Shown here: one piece after another, positions 29,283 to 39,928 of the stretch
Numbering within the stretch: position 1 is the first letter of the stretch
Layout of the letters: every line of letters starts with the position of its first letter
Assembly: GCA_037355855.1 (NCBI GenBank)
Contig: CM074762.1
Coordinates: forward strand, 2,232,001-2,296,000
Source of the DNA: Pseudo-nitzschia pungens
Lineage: Eukaryota; Bacillariophyta; Bacillariophyceae; Bacillariales; Bacillariaceae
Reading direction: 5' to 3'
Length of the DNA stretch: 64,000 bases
Translations under genes and position numbers: made by a program
The notes under the pieces: generated by a model
The model's database searches: none
What the model saw: only the letters and a program-made list of their open reading frames with translations
Told to the model about the DNA's origin: nothing

Positions 29283-32200
29283 CTACTCAAGGCTGCTGTA
29301 TCTTGCCACATTGGCAGGGGTGAGACGTCTGCGACGGTAAAAAAGTACGTATGCCGATTCCGATATCACATTCTTGGGTGCAATAGGTTCCACGACTTCG
29401 TCATCGAATTGGAGCCAAAGAGGTTCCACTGATTCTCTTTGGAAGTCGGCTGTTGCCATCGCAGTCACCTTGTTTTCATTCACCTCGACCTTTGTACGGC
29501 TGAAAGGTTTCCAGCTCGTAGGAGTGTCTGTCTCTTCTTCGGTCGCAATGGGCATGTTTGCCCCAACACCGTTGAAATCAAAGGCGACTTCCTCCCTTCC
29601 ATCTTTACTACAGGGAGTTGCCTTGCAAGTTGCTACGTAATGACCACCAGTCATTCCACCATAATGGTTCAGGACGCCAATTAAGTCGTATACGTAAGAA
29701 TCATCAGATTCACTAGTTTCAAGAACCGGGGACTCTTCATGACACCATTTTCTCATGTCGAGACCTGTTAAAGGAAAGTTTACCTTTGTTGTAATTTTCT
29801 CTCTCCATTTTTGGGACGATCTGAATCTCTTCATGTGAATCGTCAAGATATCTGGAAGCCTCCACAGCACTAAATTCTGCTTGGCACCAGGTCGAAAATC
29901 TTTGCATCGAGGGCATCTCCAGTGCGTATCTCCCTCGTCGTTCTCAAGTTTCTGAACCTTGCAAAATTCAGTAAGACATTTGCCCAAGGGCATCCCCGCA
30001 CTCCCACGAGCCGATAGAGTTTTCTTTGCCTTTTGGTTGGCCTTCGTAAGGATTTCTGCACTAGCCTCGTCCACAATAACCTTCGGCGAAACGTACATCA
30101 CCGGGGCACCAAGATAATTGGAATATTTGGTATTTGGCGGTAAGACACTTGTACTTTTCTTGTCTGATGGTGGCTCTCTCCATTGTAATACTATAGCGTG
30201 GCGGGCACTTAGATAGTTTCCGATTGTCCTCATCAAAGAGAAGGGGAATGCGCATTCTTCGTTCGTTGGTCCAGGGATCGGACAATCCGCAGTGCAAACA
30301 CGAACCTCGAAAGGAAGCCGATGAAGCTTCTCGTTGACCCGTCTTACTAGTGTTGATGATATTGATGCAGCATCGAACCCTGGGTTTCGAAATCTCTTTG
30401 CCGTGGGTTTTTCTTGTGTTAAACCAAGAGCTCCGCGCACGTACTCCTTATCACCTTCTACCAGAAGGTCAATCAGTTCAGAAATAATGATTTGAGTGCG
30501 GTCATATAAGCGGTCTATTCGCGCCTCCCGCTCTTGCGCTCCATCAACATCAACAGGGCCCGTTGGACTCGGACCTTGCCTGAGAAAGCGAGACGCCTGT
30601 GCAAGAATCTGTGCTCCAGCTCTTGCCGTACTCCATTCACTGTGGCATTGTACGTAGAACGGCTGACCAAAGAGGTTCTGTATCCTTGTGGATCGATCCA
30701 TATATCGATGATGGACGACAAACTCGGTAGTTTTATTTCTTGGAGTGGCATGCGAATATAGAGGTTGGACTTGCCCATTAATGAAATGCTCGATGGAATA
30801 TGTCTCATCCCACTTGGAAGAAAAATTGTCAAAATGTATTTTGACTCTAGTTGTCCCTCCTTTTTGTTCATCCTCAGCATTTGTGGATTCATTTTCTAGA
30901 ATTTCGACCACACTCCCAGGATACCAATGCTTTTTATGGTCGATCGCATCGACCCGAAGACCAAGCTTTAGTTCTTCATGTCGGGTCGGCCATATACTTC
31001 GTGAAACGGCTTGTGCTATAGGAAGCGTATCGGTATCATAGAGACGGCATTCTTCTGCATTTCCATACTGCATGACCAATTTCTCTACTTCTCTTTCATC
31101 TTTTGGGTTCGGAATGTTCGAAGGGCCGTCAATATCATCTTCGTCGTCGTAATCATCGTAATTTGTTTCGGATCCTTCATCCATTCTTCGACCAAGTGAC
31201 CTTGAGCGCAACGTTGACTCAAACGCAACAATCAATGCATGGGAAGTAGCGCCAGCGTTTGATTCTTCGTTTGTATTACGCTGTCGTGGAGCGAATTGAC
31301 TGCATGGCCCTTTTTTGTTCGTTAAAGGAGTAAGATCTGTTATCTTTCTAACAACACTTCCATCATCTTTGTCCGCCGTTGCCAGTTTCTCTTCCGCACT
31401 GCAAATTGTCAGACTTGAAGCAGGAATCCCACATATGCTTTGAATTTTTAGTCTCAGGTCGCTACTATCAGCTAATCTCGACATCGTAATGATGTACTGT
31501 TCAACAATGAAGTTCTCTGAAGGAGGTTTTGAACTTGCGGATTTATTTGGACTAAATCTTCCCTTTGCCTTTCCATTTTTGTTCTTCGGGCGATTGAGAA
31601 TCCATGGCGTATTGAATGCATTCGCCCGTCGAACAACTTTGCACTTGAAAATGACGTCAGTGACAGTTGGAATTGGCAAAGACAACAAGTTAAAAGGATC
31701 GAATTTTTGGCTTGAAAAATTACAAACAGGGCATGTGGTTGTGCTGATAGTTTGCCCTGTGTGGACATCTGTAATGATCGAGCGACTCCGTCGTCGTTCT
31801 CTTCTCCAGGCTTCTTCACCAACTCTTGGCAGAGGAGTTAATTTCACCCAATCATCTTCAAGACCTTCGACGTATGGTTTCTTTATAACGCGATTACTGT
31901 CCTCCATGAGAGCATCGAGAACATAACTCAACAATTCTTGAGCGTCTTGCTGATCTGCTCCAGCGAAGTCAGGTCTGAGTTTTGCGATTTGTTTCCTCAA
32001 ATGAAACGGTGATTTTTCTCCAGCTTTCGCACTCCACATGAAACGGAGCAACTCTACAAATTCTTCTAGAAGCACACCCTTCGTCCCCAAAGGATTATCT
32101 ACGTTCAAATCATCTCTGAAATCCCCACTGAGCAAATATGATCTCAATAAAGGAAAATACCCGATGCACTGTAACGCCGAGTTGATATAGCATGTATTCC

Positions 32201-35200
32201 CTAGATTTGCTAAACCACAAGCACCATACCCCGGAATTGTGCACACCTTAGCAGATTCGGTAGCATCCTGCGGAGACTTCTTAACTTGTGCCTGCATTTT
32301 CCCTTTGCTTTCATTTGCTGCGCCTGCTGTTATCTGTGTTTGTCTTGTCGGACTCGCTGGTGAGGCGTCTCCTTCACCCATGGTGAATCTGCCTGCGGAA
32401 GCCAATCGACCAGATTCGCCAGGGATACGAATCCATTCTGCTCTTCCTCCATACTTCGTGAAATCGACGCGGACTTCCTTATAGCCTTGGACGGGATAGT
32501 CGTCTACTGAGTCTTCGTCATTTTCTTCATCTGTATCAGGATCTATAACCTTCACATGCGTGATACGGACCTCGTACCACCGTCCCGATCTTTCTTCTCT
32601 GGCGTCAACGGAAAGGCCTACAAGATCAGGTGGGTTCGCCATTGGAGCTCCATGATCATTAAGTCCAAGAAGCATCCTACGAAACTTTTTGTGTTTATCT
32701 GCAAGTCGACGATCTCGTCCCACTTTAGCAGCAGCTTCTCTTGGCCAAATCATTACATTATTTCGATTCATGATCGCGAATTCGACCAATAGTTGACTTT
32801 CATCTGTGAGGCCGCTACCTTCTACTGTAGCATTGTCCGAATATTCTTCCCAATTTGACCTGAGCTCCTCATAATTTTCGGTGAGCTCTTTTTCGCAATT
32901 TTGTCGAGGTAAAATAGCATATCGGTTTTTACACAGCAAAGTGCAAGGCCACGGTCCATATGGATCCTTTGGTCCGCTAGCATCTATCCGTTTCCACAGT
33001 CGAACTTTTCCACGCCCATCGAGATCGTATGCTCTATATATACGAAACGGTAGTCGTGTGATGACCTCTGAGTAAAGCCGCCAAAGTGGCTGGTCAGGTG
33101 ACGCCATCACCCTGATGGTGAGGGGGCCGGCTTCATTATAATCTTGCTTTCGGTATGGCTGTAATGGATCACAAAGTTGAAATTGTATGATCCATGGGTG
33201 CGTTATCACTTTCATTAGCCGTGGTATCCTCAACACTCGATCTTTATTACCTATAGGGGCTTTAGCCATTGCATCCAAATCTGTCTCTGTGGGAACTGAT
33301 TGGATATCTATTTCTCCACGGAATACTCCACCTTCACTCGAAGTGGGGCTGCAAAGCTCGATGCCGTTTTCGTTTGCACCTTCGATGTCGCCGTTCCGTT
33401 CCTTAGGTTCCGGAGCACGAACCATGCGGGGGAGAGGTGGTCCGCCAGCATATATTTCGAAAAGGACATCCCACACTGCAGGAGGTACCAAAACGTAGTC
33501 TATATCTTTTTTAAGTCCGCTTTTCATGAGCTCGTATGATCCCAACGTACCTGCTACTACAACATCGTCATGTCGATCCAACAGTATTTCGGTGCTTAGC
33601 TCTCCCGGTCGTTTTTTGTTAATATTTTGTGAATCATGAATAAAGTGAGGTGAATTCAGTGTGTTACTGTCACCAGCCCACGACCAACCGACGTATGCTT
33701 CCCAATCGTCCCACCACTTTTTGTCAATGCAGTACATGACTCCGAAGCCTAATCCACCTTGATTATCAAATCCACCCAAACCACCAAACACTTTTCGATG
33801 ACTGGAAGGTTGGTTACCGATGTCGCCGGGAACCGTTGTTGTGTTTTGAGTATTGCTCTCATCACCATTACCATTTCCCATTGAAAGGACACGGCGTACA
33901 TTTTGTGACAAAATTTCCATTGCACCATCTGCAGATTGATCCAAGTGTGCAGACCATGCAGAAAGGGCAGGGGATGTTTCTTGCCATTCTCTCCATCGGG
34001 ATTTGACCATGTCAAGTTCCATCGATGGATTAGGGATCCAGCCCTGTGCAAAGAGGCGGTGCATGATAGCCGACACACACCCATCATCCAAGGCCTTTTG
34101 ACAAAAGAGATCAAAGTCTAAGATTGTCATCATGCGAGTCGAATCGGTTGCTTGTACCGGATGGTCCCTCAGCCAAGTAGCTGCGTGTTTCGCGAAAGTC
34201 ATACGACTTTTTTCCGTACAGTAGTCGTTCAAGAAATTAATCTTATCAGTCGTGTTTGCACTGGTATGCTTATCAGAGCAGCTTTGTTGCCGCTGATTTT
34301 TTAGTCGATTCAAGATCTCTGTTTCATGCGTCTCTGTATCATCCATAGTGAATGAGCCATTTCCATTAATTTTTGGAAGATCTTTGTGGTTCAAGTCTTT
34401 CTTACTGCCCAAAGAACCACGACGTTTGAATCCCACGATACCACCCTTTCGATGCGAGGATGTTGGTGATCGATTGACACCATTCTGGCCGTTATCACTA
34501 GAACTTGGTTCTTGCCCCATTTTAGGAGATGACGGATCATCAGTCATTAGATGAGCTTCCGGTATGAGAACCGCCATGAGAAAGTGGATAACGTCGTGGC
34601 CGGATAATCTCAATGCGTGATCATGTTGCTTTTGATTCCAGCGTTCACTGCGAGTTTCGGGTCTCGCATTTCTATTCGCTTGCGGCGAGGGTGAGTAAGG
34701 GCAGCTAGCAGATCCACCTCCATACCAATAATAATGAGAGAGGGAAGCCAAACTTATAACGATGTCCTGATCAACTTCTAACAACCAAGTTGGAACTCCT
34801 CCAGCGGGATGATTTTCGAGAAACGATTGCAACAATGCCGGTGGCAACAAGATATAAAAAAGAAGGTTCAGCTGTTGTTGACGAGATCCACCTAAAGATA
34901 AACAAAGGGTAAAATAGGCAAGGTAAGAGGATAAATCGGTTCGTACGAGTTTGTCGATCTTTCAACACTCTCCTTTGTTGTTCATGATCATATAAAATCC
35001 AAAACGGCGGCGTCAAACTCCATTCTGTAAACTTACGCAATGCCAATCCAAGAATGAATGTGAGTGCATGCATCCCCATTCCAATTGGAGTCTGTGACGG
35101 TTCTTCGCTCTTTGGTTCCGTTGGTCGCGGAAGTGGTAGCAAATTTTTGTAGTTGATTCTTGCGCTGTTGCTTTTGATTTGCTTATTGACGTCCATTTCC

Positions 35201-36186
35201 AGGTTGTTCATCTTCGCAGAATTGACTGCAACATCGGCAGCGCAGTCCCATAGAATGTCATTGCAATGAAGAGCCAACAGATATGTCGATTCTATGATCC
35301 GAATGCCAGAAACAGACTTTCTGCCTTCAATCGTCAAAGCACCGCCAGCACCAATGTCCCCTACAAGAATGCTGTTACCGTTGTTGCTCTGATCCATAGT
35401 CGTCTTGCCAAAATCGGATGTGTCTCCCATCGCTGCCAAGAATTCAAGGTTCGACTTGACCGTCGGAACGGGGGGCCGCGGCAATACCTTGCGCAAGACG
35501 TGCGCGGTCAGCAAATGATGATTCTTAGAAATGTTGGTGGTATCTATCAAGTCTTGCAGGAGGGCAGGACTCTTGCCCCCACTGATGTCACGATTTCGCT
35601 GTTTTTTAATGATTGCACCTGCCCCTCGATTCTTGCCACCGTTGCTGCTGGATTGCTGCTCTGCAAAGAGATGGGATTGCCGCACAATGTTTCGTACCCT
35701 GCGTTGCAAAAACAATAGTTCCGTGTCCGAAAAGCGATTGGTAACGTTTGCCATCAGATCTTGCAGGGTGGAGTGAACGTCTGCGGGATCCAGCAACCTA
35801 TCTTTGTGCTCCAACCAGATTTCACGCCATTGAGGGTCCCCGATGCCGACTTCCGTAGGTGGTCCCTTCTTCGACGCCGGTGCATTTGCCGTCTGAAATG
35901 TATGTGTAGCACTGTTTGTATGTAAAAATCCAGTGCCATTCGCTTGCTGCTGTACGGGCGTGCTGCTGTTCTTGTTATTGCTGGTAACTCTTGCATTGTC
36001 GTTTGGCAGATTCTTTGTCAATGGCGGTGAAAGCAGAGGCTGCTTTGTTTGCGGTGTTATCGGAACATTCGAACCATTGACTGGATTTGTATGTTGTCTA
36101 TTGTTTGCCGCGCCAGACTGATTGCCCCCTTGTATTTCAACGGCAGCTTGGCTTATTACAGAAGGTTTTGACGGAGAGCATCCCAT
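29283..36186 (-). CDS. Giant DUSP-USP ubiquitin carboxyl-terminal hydrolase with Tudor-like inserts
   Basis: This is a cysteine deubiquitinase of the USP4/11/15 type. Exons are 35037-36186 (ATG at 36186) and 29283-34891; the 145-bp intron has GTAAGT and TTTAG borders. The joined protein is 2252 residues, about twice the usual size. It starts MGCSPSKPS, a likely N-myristoylation and palmitoylation site. A DUSP domain lies at about 767-867 (MYCIDKKWWDDWEAYVGW, RPGELSTE, DYVLVPPAVWDVL). A Tudor/chromo-like segment is at about 1139-1209 (REERSGRWYEVRI, VRVDFTKYGGRAEWI). The USP core starts at GLANLGNTCYIN with Cys at about 1284; DFAGADQQDAQELL follows; Zn pairs are CPVC (about 1437) and CPRC (about 2043); the His box is GGMTGGHYVA (His about 2134). 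A second Tudor-like segment (about 1691-1763) is inserted within the catalytic domain. Confidence 0.93.
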
Positions 36187-37687
36187 CTTTCAAATCTTTT
36201 CTTTGCGAAGAGCCTTTTCTCGGCCTATCAATCAATGCCAAAATTGATTTTTTTCAACCGACCACTGCAAACGCAGTGCTTACAAGCGTTGGATCGAATC
36301 AATCTTGACCCACGCGTAGCCGCGGAATAGACCACGTTTCTCAGTTATATGCAGGTTGTTGATTTCGTCTCGTCTGCCCTACGCAGTGAGTTTAAGTTCC
36401 AGTTCCAGTTCCCGTTCCAGTTCCAGTCAATATCGGTCTTCCCGACTTGATCTCGTGATGCAAAGTCTGTCTACTCCGCAGCTTCCCGAGGTTCAGAAAG
36501 TTACAGGGATTTTCGGCACGGTCTCAAGATGTCTACTCGGAGGGTCAGAATGAACTTATGTGAGATGAAATTGAGATTTTCCTGAGATAGTTTGTTGCCA
36601 CAACCTGCTGTGCATGGACTCTCTGCCGGACAAAACAGTCTGGATGAAAATGATCAAGTCACAAGGCTTGCGATGATACGGTATGATGTTTCCGGCATGA
36701 TAACATGGGTACCGTATGTACGATACAAACGACTAAGGACTGAAAAATCAACTGTATCACAACATGGCGGCATGGTAAACCTACCCAGTACAAGAACACG
36801 TACAGGAAGTAACGACTGTCAGTGTGGCACCAGTAACGGTATGTACCGGTATGTAACTTGCTCGTAATTACTGTAATTTGTAATTTTATTTCTTCTTCCA
36901 TCATGGGGTTTTGTCGGTCAGATGTGTTGGTTTCTCACCTTGCCTGTTCCGCCTTGTCCCGACTCGATTTCGTACGACCAATGTAATTGAACGTACAAAC
37001 AAACTACGAGTAAGTTAAACCTTCCCGAGTAATTACCGAATGAATCTTCCCTTATAGATGCTGGTAAGATTACTCGAGTGCACTAAACAACAATACTTCG
37101 TATTCGTCAGGCGTGCCTTCGAGTCTCATTTTTTTCCAAAAATTCCTTGTATTTTCTGGAAAATACCTGTCATCGGACCCTCATTCACCCCATTCACTAC
37201 TAAGGTTCCGGTAGAAGTGCTCGCACCGTACATGCATCATACTTTGCATGTTACGTGTACGAAGTAGAACTTTCATAATGCCTTCTGATTGAGATAGAAA
37301 TGTTTACTACGGGTACGATACCGATACCGGTGAATACGATTACCGGCACTAGCGACGAAACGGAAGACAAAACAATTTTTTTTCACCGAAACAAGAATGA
37401 CAGGAATCTAGCTACAATGATCTATTGTGCACTTCAGCAGGTTGTTGCCTTTAGCAGTTTTCCTCTTGGAGCAACGTAGTTTCGAACAAAAGGATAACCT
37501 CCCCCCAATTTTTTTTTCCATAAACGATGGTCATTCCCAATTACAGCAGTTCTCTCCCAAAGCTTCGTCAATGCTGCCTCCTACTGACATGAATTCCCAT
37601 ATCATTGAACGAGAGAATGGATGCGTTCAACAACTTAGATCGATTGTAGTCGTGCTAGTTAAATGTGCCTGTGCCGAAAGGATCAAA
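36187..37687. other. Intergenic spacer, 1.5 kb
   Basis: I see no supported gene. It contains a TTCCAG hexanucleotide microsatellite at about 36396-36427 and many TACCGTA/ACCGGTA words between 36670 and 37340. It includes the promoter of the USP gene on the left and the 3' flank of the PWI gene on the right. Confidence 0.5.
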
Positions 37688-39181
37688 TTACGAGCTCTGC
37701 TGTTGTATTTCTTGGACCTTGGCCCACACCGCTTTCAAGAACCCATCGGCTTCCTCTTCCAGAACCACCTGCAATTCTTGTAGCAGTTCGGAAGTGCCCT
37801 TGCCCTGTAAAATGTGTGTGTACAAAAAGTCGATGAGTGTGGCCTCCTCTTCGCCCATGGACTCCTTGACCTGGTTGGCCAGGAATTGGCGCAGCATGGG
37901 ATGAGACGAGGGCGGCAGCGTGGAGGGAAAGTGCGAGGGATAGTCGGAAGCCGCGGTTTTGGCTTTTTTGGATCCCGGTTCGTCCTCGGCCGTCCCCTGC
38001 TGCTGCTGTGTCATCCACGCCGGAAGATTGGAACGACCACGTTTTCCCGAATCGGCCACTGCTCCCCGGGGCGGGAGAGGCAGTCCCAGCGATGGCGGCG
38101 GCGGTCCACCCCCCGGAAGCGGGGGTTGCGGGAGGGATGGCGGCGGCAGGGGAACCGGAGGCGGCGGAGCCCGCTTCTCCCTGCGGTTCTTGGCTTCGGC
38201 GTCGACCTGCGCCCGGATTCTCGGTCGCAGCTCCCGGAGCTTCCTGGCCACCATTTCCATTCGCTGCGTCTTTTGGGAGCCGTGGGTCTGGTCCAGCTTG
38301 CGCCGGAATGCCTTGACGGCCTCCAGCACCTGAGGTGCGTTGAGCGGATCCTCGTCGGCATCGTATGCGCCGGCTCCTCCCGCCGCCGCCGCGACCTTGT
38401 CGGCGTCCAGGAGCTTGGGTTTGCTGTCGTCGTCGTCCTTGTTCTTGGTGTCGTCTTTGGTATTGTCGCTTCCGGTAGCATTGTTCCCCGATGCTGCCGA
38501 TGCTTTGGCTCCCGTGTCGTCGCCGGTGCCGTCGTGATTTTCGGCGTGCGAGGTTTCCAGGCTGACGAAATTCTGCCACAGCTTTTCGCCCAGCACGGTT
38601 TGCGCCGATTCGTCCACCAGCGGCGGAGGCAACGGAACATCCGGAGACGATGGGACCATGCAGCAGCGAATGTCCTTGTAGCGGTCGTCGAGTTTGCCGG
38701 AGAATTTTTTGAAGGATGCCACGACCTTCATCGCCTGATCGGGATTGAGCATGTTGACCAGAACGGTCTTCTTTTTGTTCCCGCTCGCATCGTCCATGGA
38801 ATCCGCTCCCTCGTCGTTGTTGCCCGCGTCTCCGCCTTCGTTCTTGCGCTTCGGTGGCCGCGGATAAAACAGACACGTCTTGGCAGTTCCACAGGGATAC
38901 AGCCAGTCCCGAACCTGCTGGTATCCAACAAAGAAAGAGGGAATGTTTGTAATCAACAGAGTGTTGGTAAACGGAGAACGGCCCATTCCACCGCCGCGAG
39001 GGGGCAAGGGGGGTGGACCGCCACCCATGATCGGAGGTCCAGGAGGAGGCAGATGGCGCATGTTCCCCATGTTGGGGGGAGGAAGGCCTGGAGGAAGGCC
39101 TCCCACGGGCATCGGTGGAGGAGGTCCCCCCGGAAGAGGGGGCGGAGGGCCTCCGATGGGAAGAGGTGGAGGAGCCGACAT
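37688..39181 (-). CDS. RBM25/Snu71-like splicing factor with PWI domain
   Basis: The protein has 497 residues and an ATG at 39181. Residues 1-65 are Pro/Gly-rich (repeated GGPPPPLP and related). A divergent RRM-like region follows (about 70-175: NTLLITNIPSFFVGY, WLYPCGTAKTCLFYP, TVLVNMLNPDQAMKVV), then acidic and proline-rich linkers. The C-terminal 80 residues match a PWI domain (MLRQFLANQVKESMGEEEAT, LIDFLYTHIL, LLQELQVVLEEEADGFLKAV, WAKVQEI). RBM25 and yeast Snu71 act with U1 snRNP in 5' splice-site choice; the order RRM, charged linker, PWI fits that family, although the usual RE/RD-rich middle is short here. The coding strand is very GC-rich, so long overlapping frames are open on both strands. 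Confidence 0.88.
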   Translation of the reverse strand: MSAPPPLPIGGPPPPLPGGPPPPMPVGGLPPGLPPPNMGNMRHLPPPGPPIMGGGPPPLPPRGGGMGRSPFTNTLLITNIPSFFVGYQQVRDWLYPCGTAKTCLFYPRPPKRKNEGGDAGNNDEGADSMDDASGNKKKTVLVNMLNPDQAMKVVASFKKFSGKLDDRYKDIRCCMVPSSPDVPLPPPLVDESAQTVLGEKLWQNFVSLETSHAENHDGTGDDTGAKASAASGNNATGSDNTKDDTKNKDDDDSKPKLLDADKVAAAAGGAGAYDADEDPLNAPQVLEAVKAFRRKLDQTHGSQKTQRMEMVARKLRELRPRIRAQVDAEAKNRREKRAPPPPVPLPPPSLPQPPLPGGGPPPPSLGLPLPPRGAVADSGKRGRSNLPAWMTQQQQGTAEDEPGSKKAKTAASDYPSHFPSTLPPSSHPMLRQFLANQVKESMGEEEATLIDFLYTHILQGKGTSELLQELQVVLEEEADGFLKAVWAKVQEIQQQSS

Positions 39182-39378
39182 GATGCTCTGTCTCAGGAAC
39201 GAAATTATCGGGTGTGTTGTGGCAATATCGATTCGGCAAGTGATGGCGGGTTTCTCTTTCTCTTCCTAGCAATCCGTGCTGATAGGATCCTATCGTATCA
39301 CTATCACACTCTACCTGCAACTGAACATCGATTCACAGCGGTTGTTCCGAGTCGTCGAGTGTTGAGACAAGTACCGGT

Positions 39379-39420
39379 ACGAGTAAGGTTTACCTGTACG
39401 AGTAATTTAACCTTACTTGT
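39379..39420. repeat. Foldback element, 12-bp arms with one mismatch
   Basis: The left arm ACGAGTAAGGTT (39379-39390) and right arm AACCTTACTTGT (39409-39420) pair with one mismatch around an 18-nt loop. The arm shares AGTAAGGTT with the other foldbacks in this window. Confidence 0.5.
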
Positions 39421-39854
39421 AGTTGTGCCTGTTTCCCGTTTTTCGGTTGGTTCCCTCCATCGATCATTTTGTTTTGAATCATGTTGTTCGTCTCCAACTT
39501 TGTTTTGTTCATTTGTGGTCTGGCCTCCTACACGTATTACGTGCGGTCTGTGCTCGGACTAAACTAGTCTCCTACCGATAGGTTTCATGATGTTGCGTCC
39601 ACCGTACATCTACTCAGATCGTACGTACTAAGCAGGGGAATATATTACCGTAGACTTGATGATGATTGGATTGATCTAGAAACAAAAGTACGAGTAACCT
39701 TACCGGTAAGATCTTACGTGCTTGTACGTACTTTTCCCCAACGACATTCACATCTTGAATCTCATCTCAAAAACTCAGTCGAAATCGACAACAGCTGACC
39801 AGCTTCCGACGATCTTTTTCTGCCCATCGGCCATCATCGGCGACACAACTGGCA

Positions 39855-39883
39855 ATCCGATCCGATCCGATCCGATCCGATCC
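39855..39883. repeat. ATCCG pentanucleotide microsatellite
   Basis: About five to six tandem copies of ATCCG lie 46 bp before the predicted ATG of the YgfZ-like gene. It is likely length-variable. Confidence 0.8.
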
Positions 39884-39928
39884 ATTTTTTTTCACTCTTG
39901 CGAAAATCGAGGTCTTCGTCTCGGTAAC

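Larger units (their letters stand above)
39182..39928. promoter_or_regulatory. Divergent promoter region with foldback and ATCCG repeat
   Basis: This 747-bp spacer lies between two head-to-head genes. It contains a foldback at 39379-39420 and an ATCCG pentanucleotide repeat (39855-39883) just upstream of the start of the YgfZ-like gene, probably in its 5' UTR. Confidence 0.45.

Noticed and set aside
37814..39562. 582-codon antisense frame over the PWI gene, and a 545-codon frame in the same strand at 37683-39320
   Set aside because: Both overlap the RBM25-like coding sequence in another frame, are low-complexity Arg/Gly-rich and result from GC-rich third positions.
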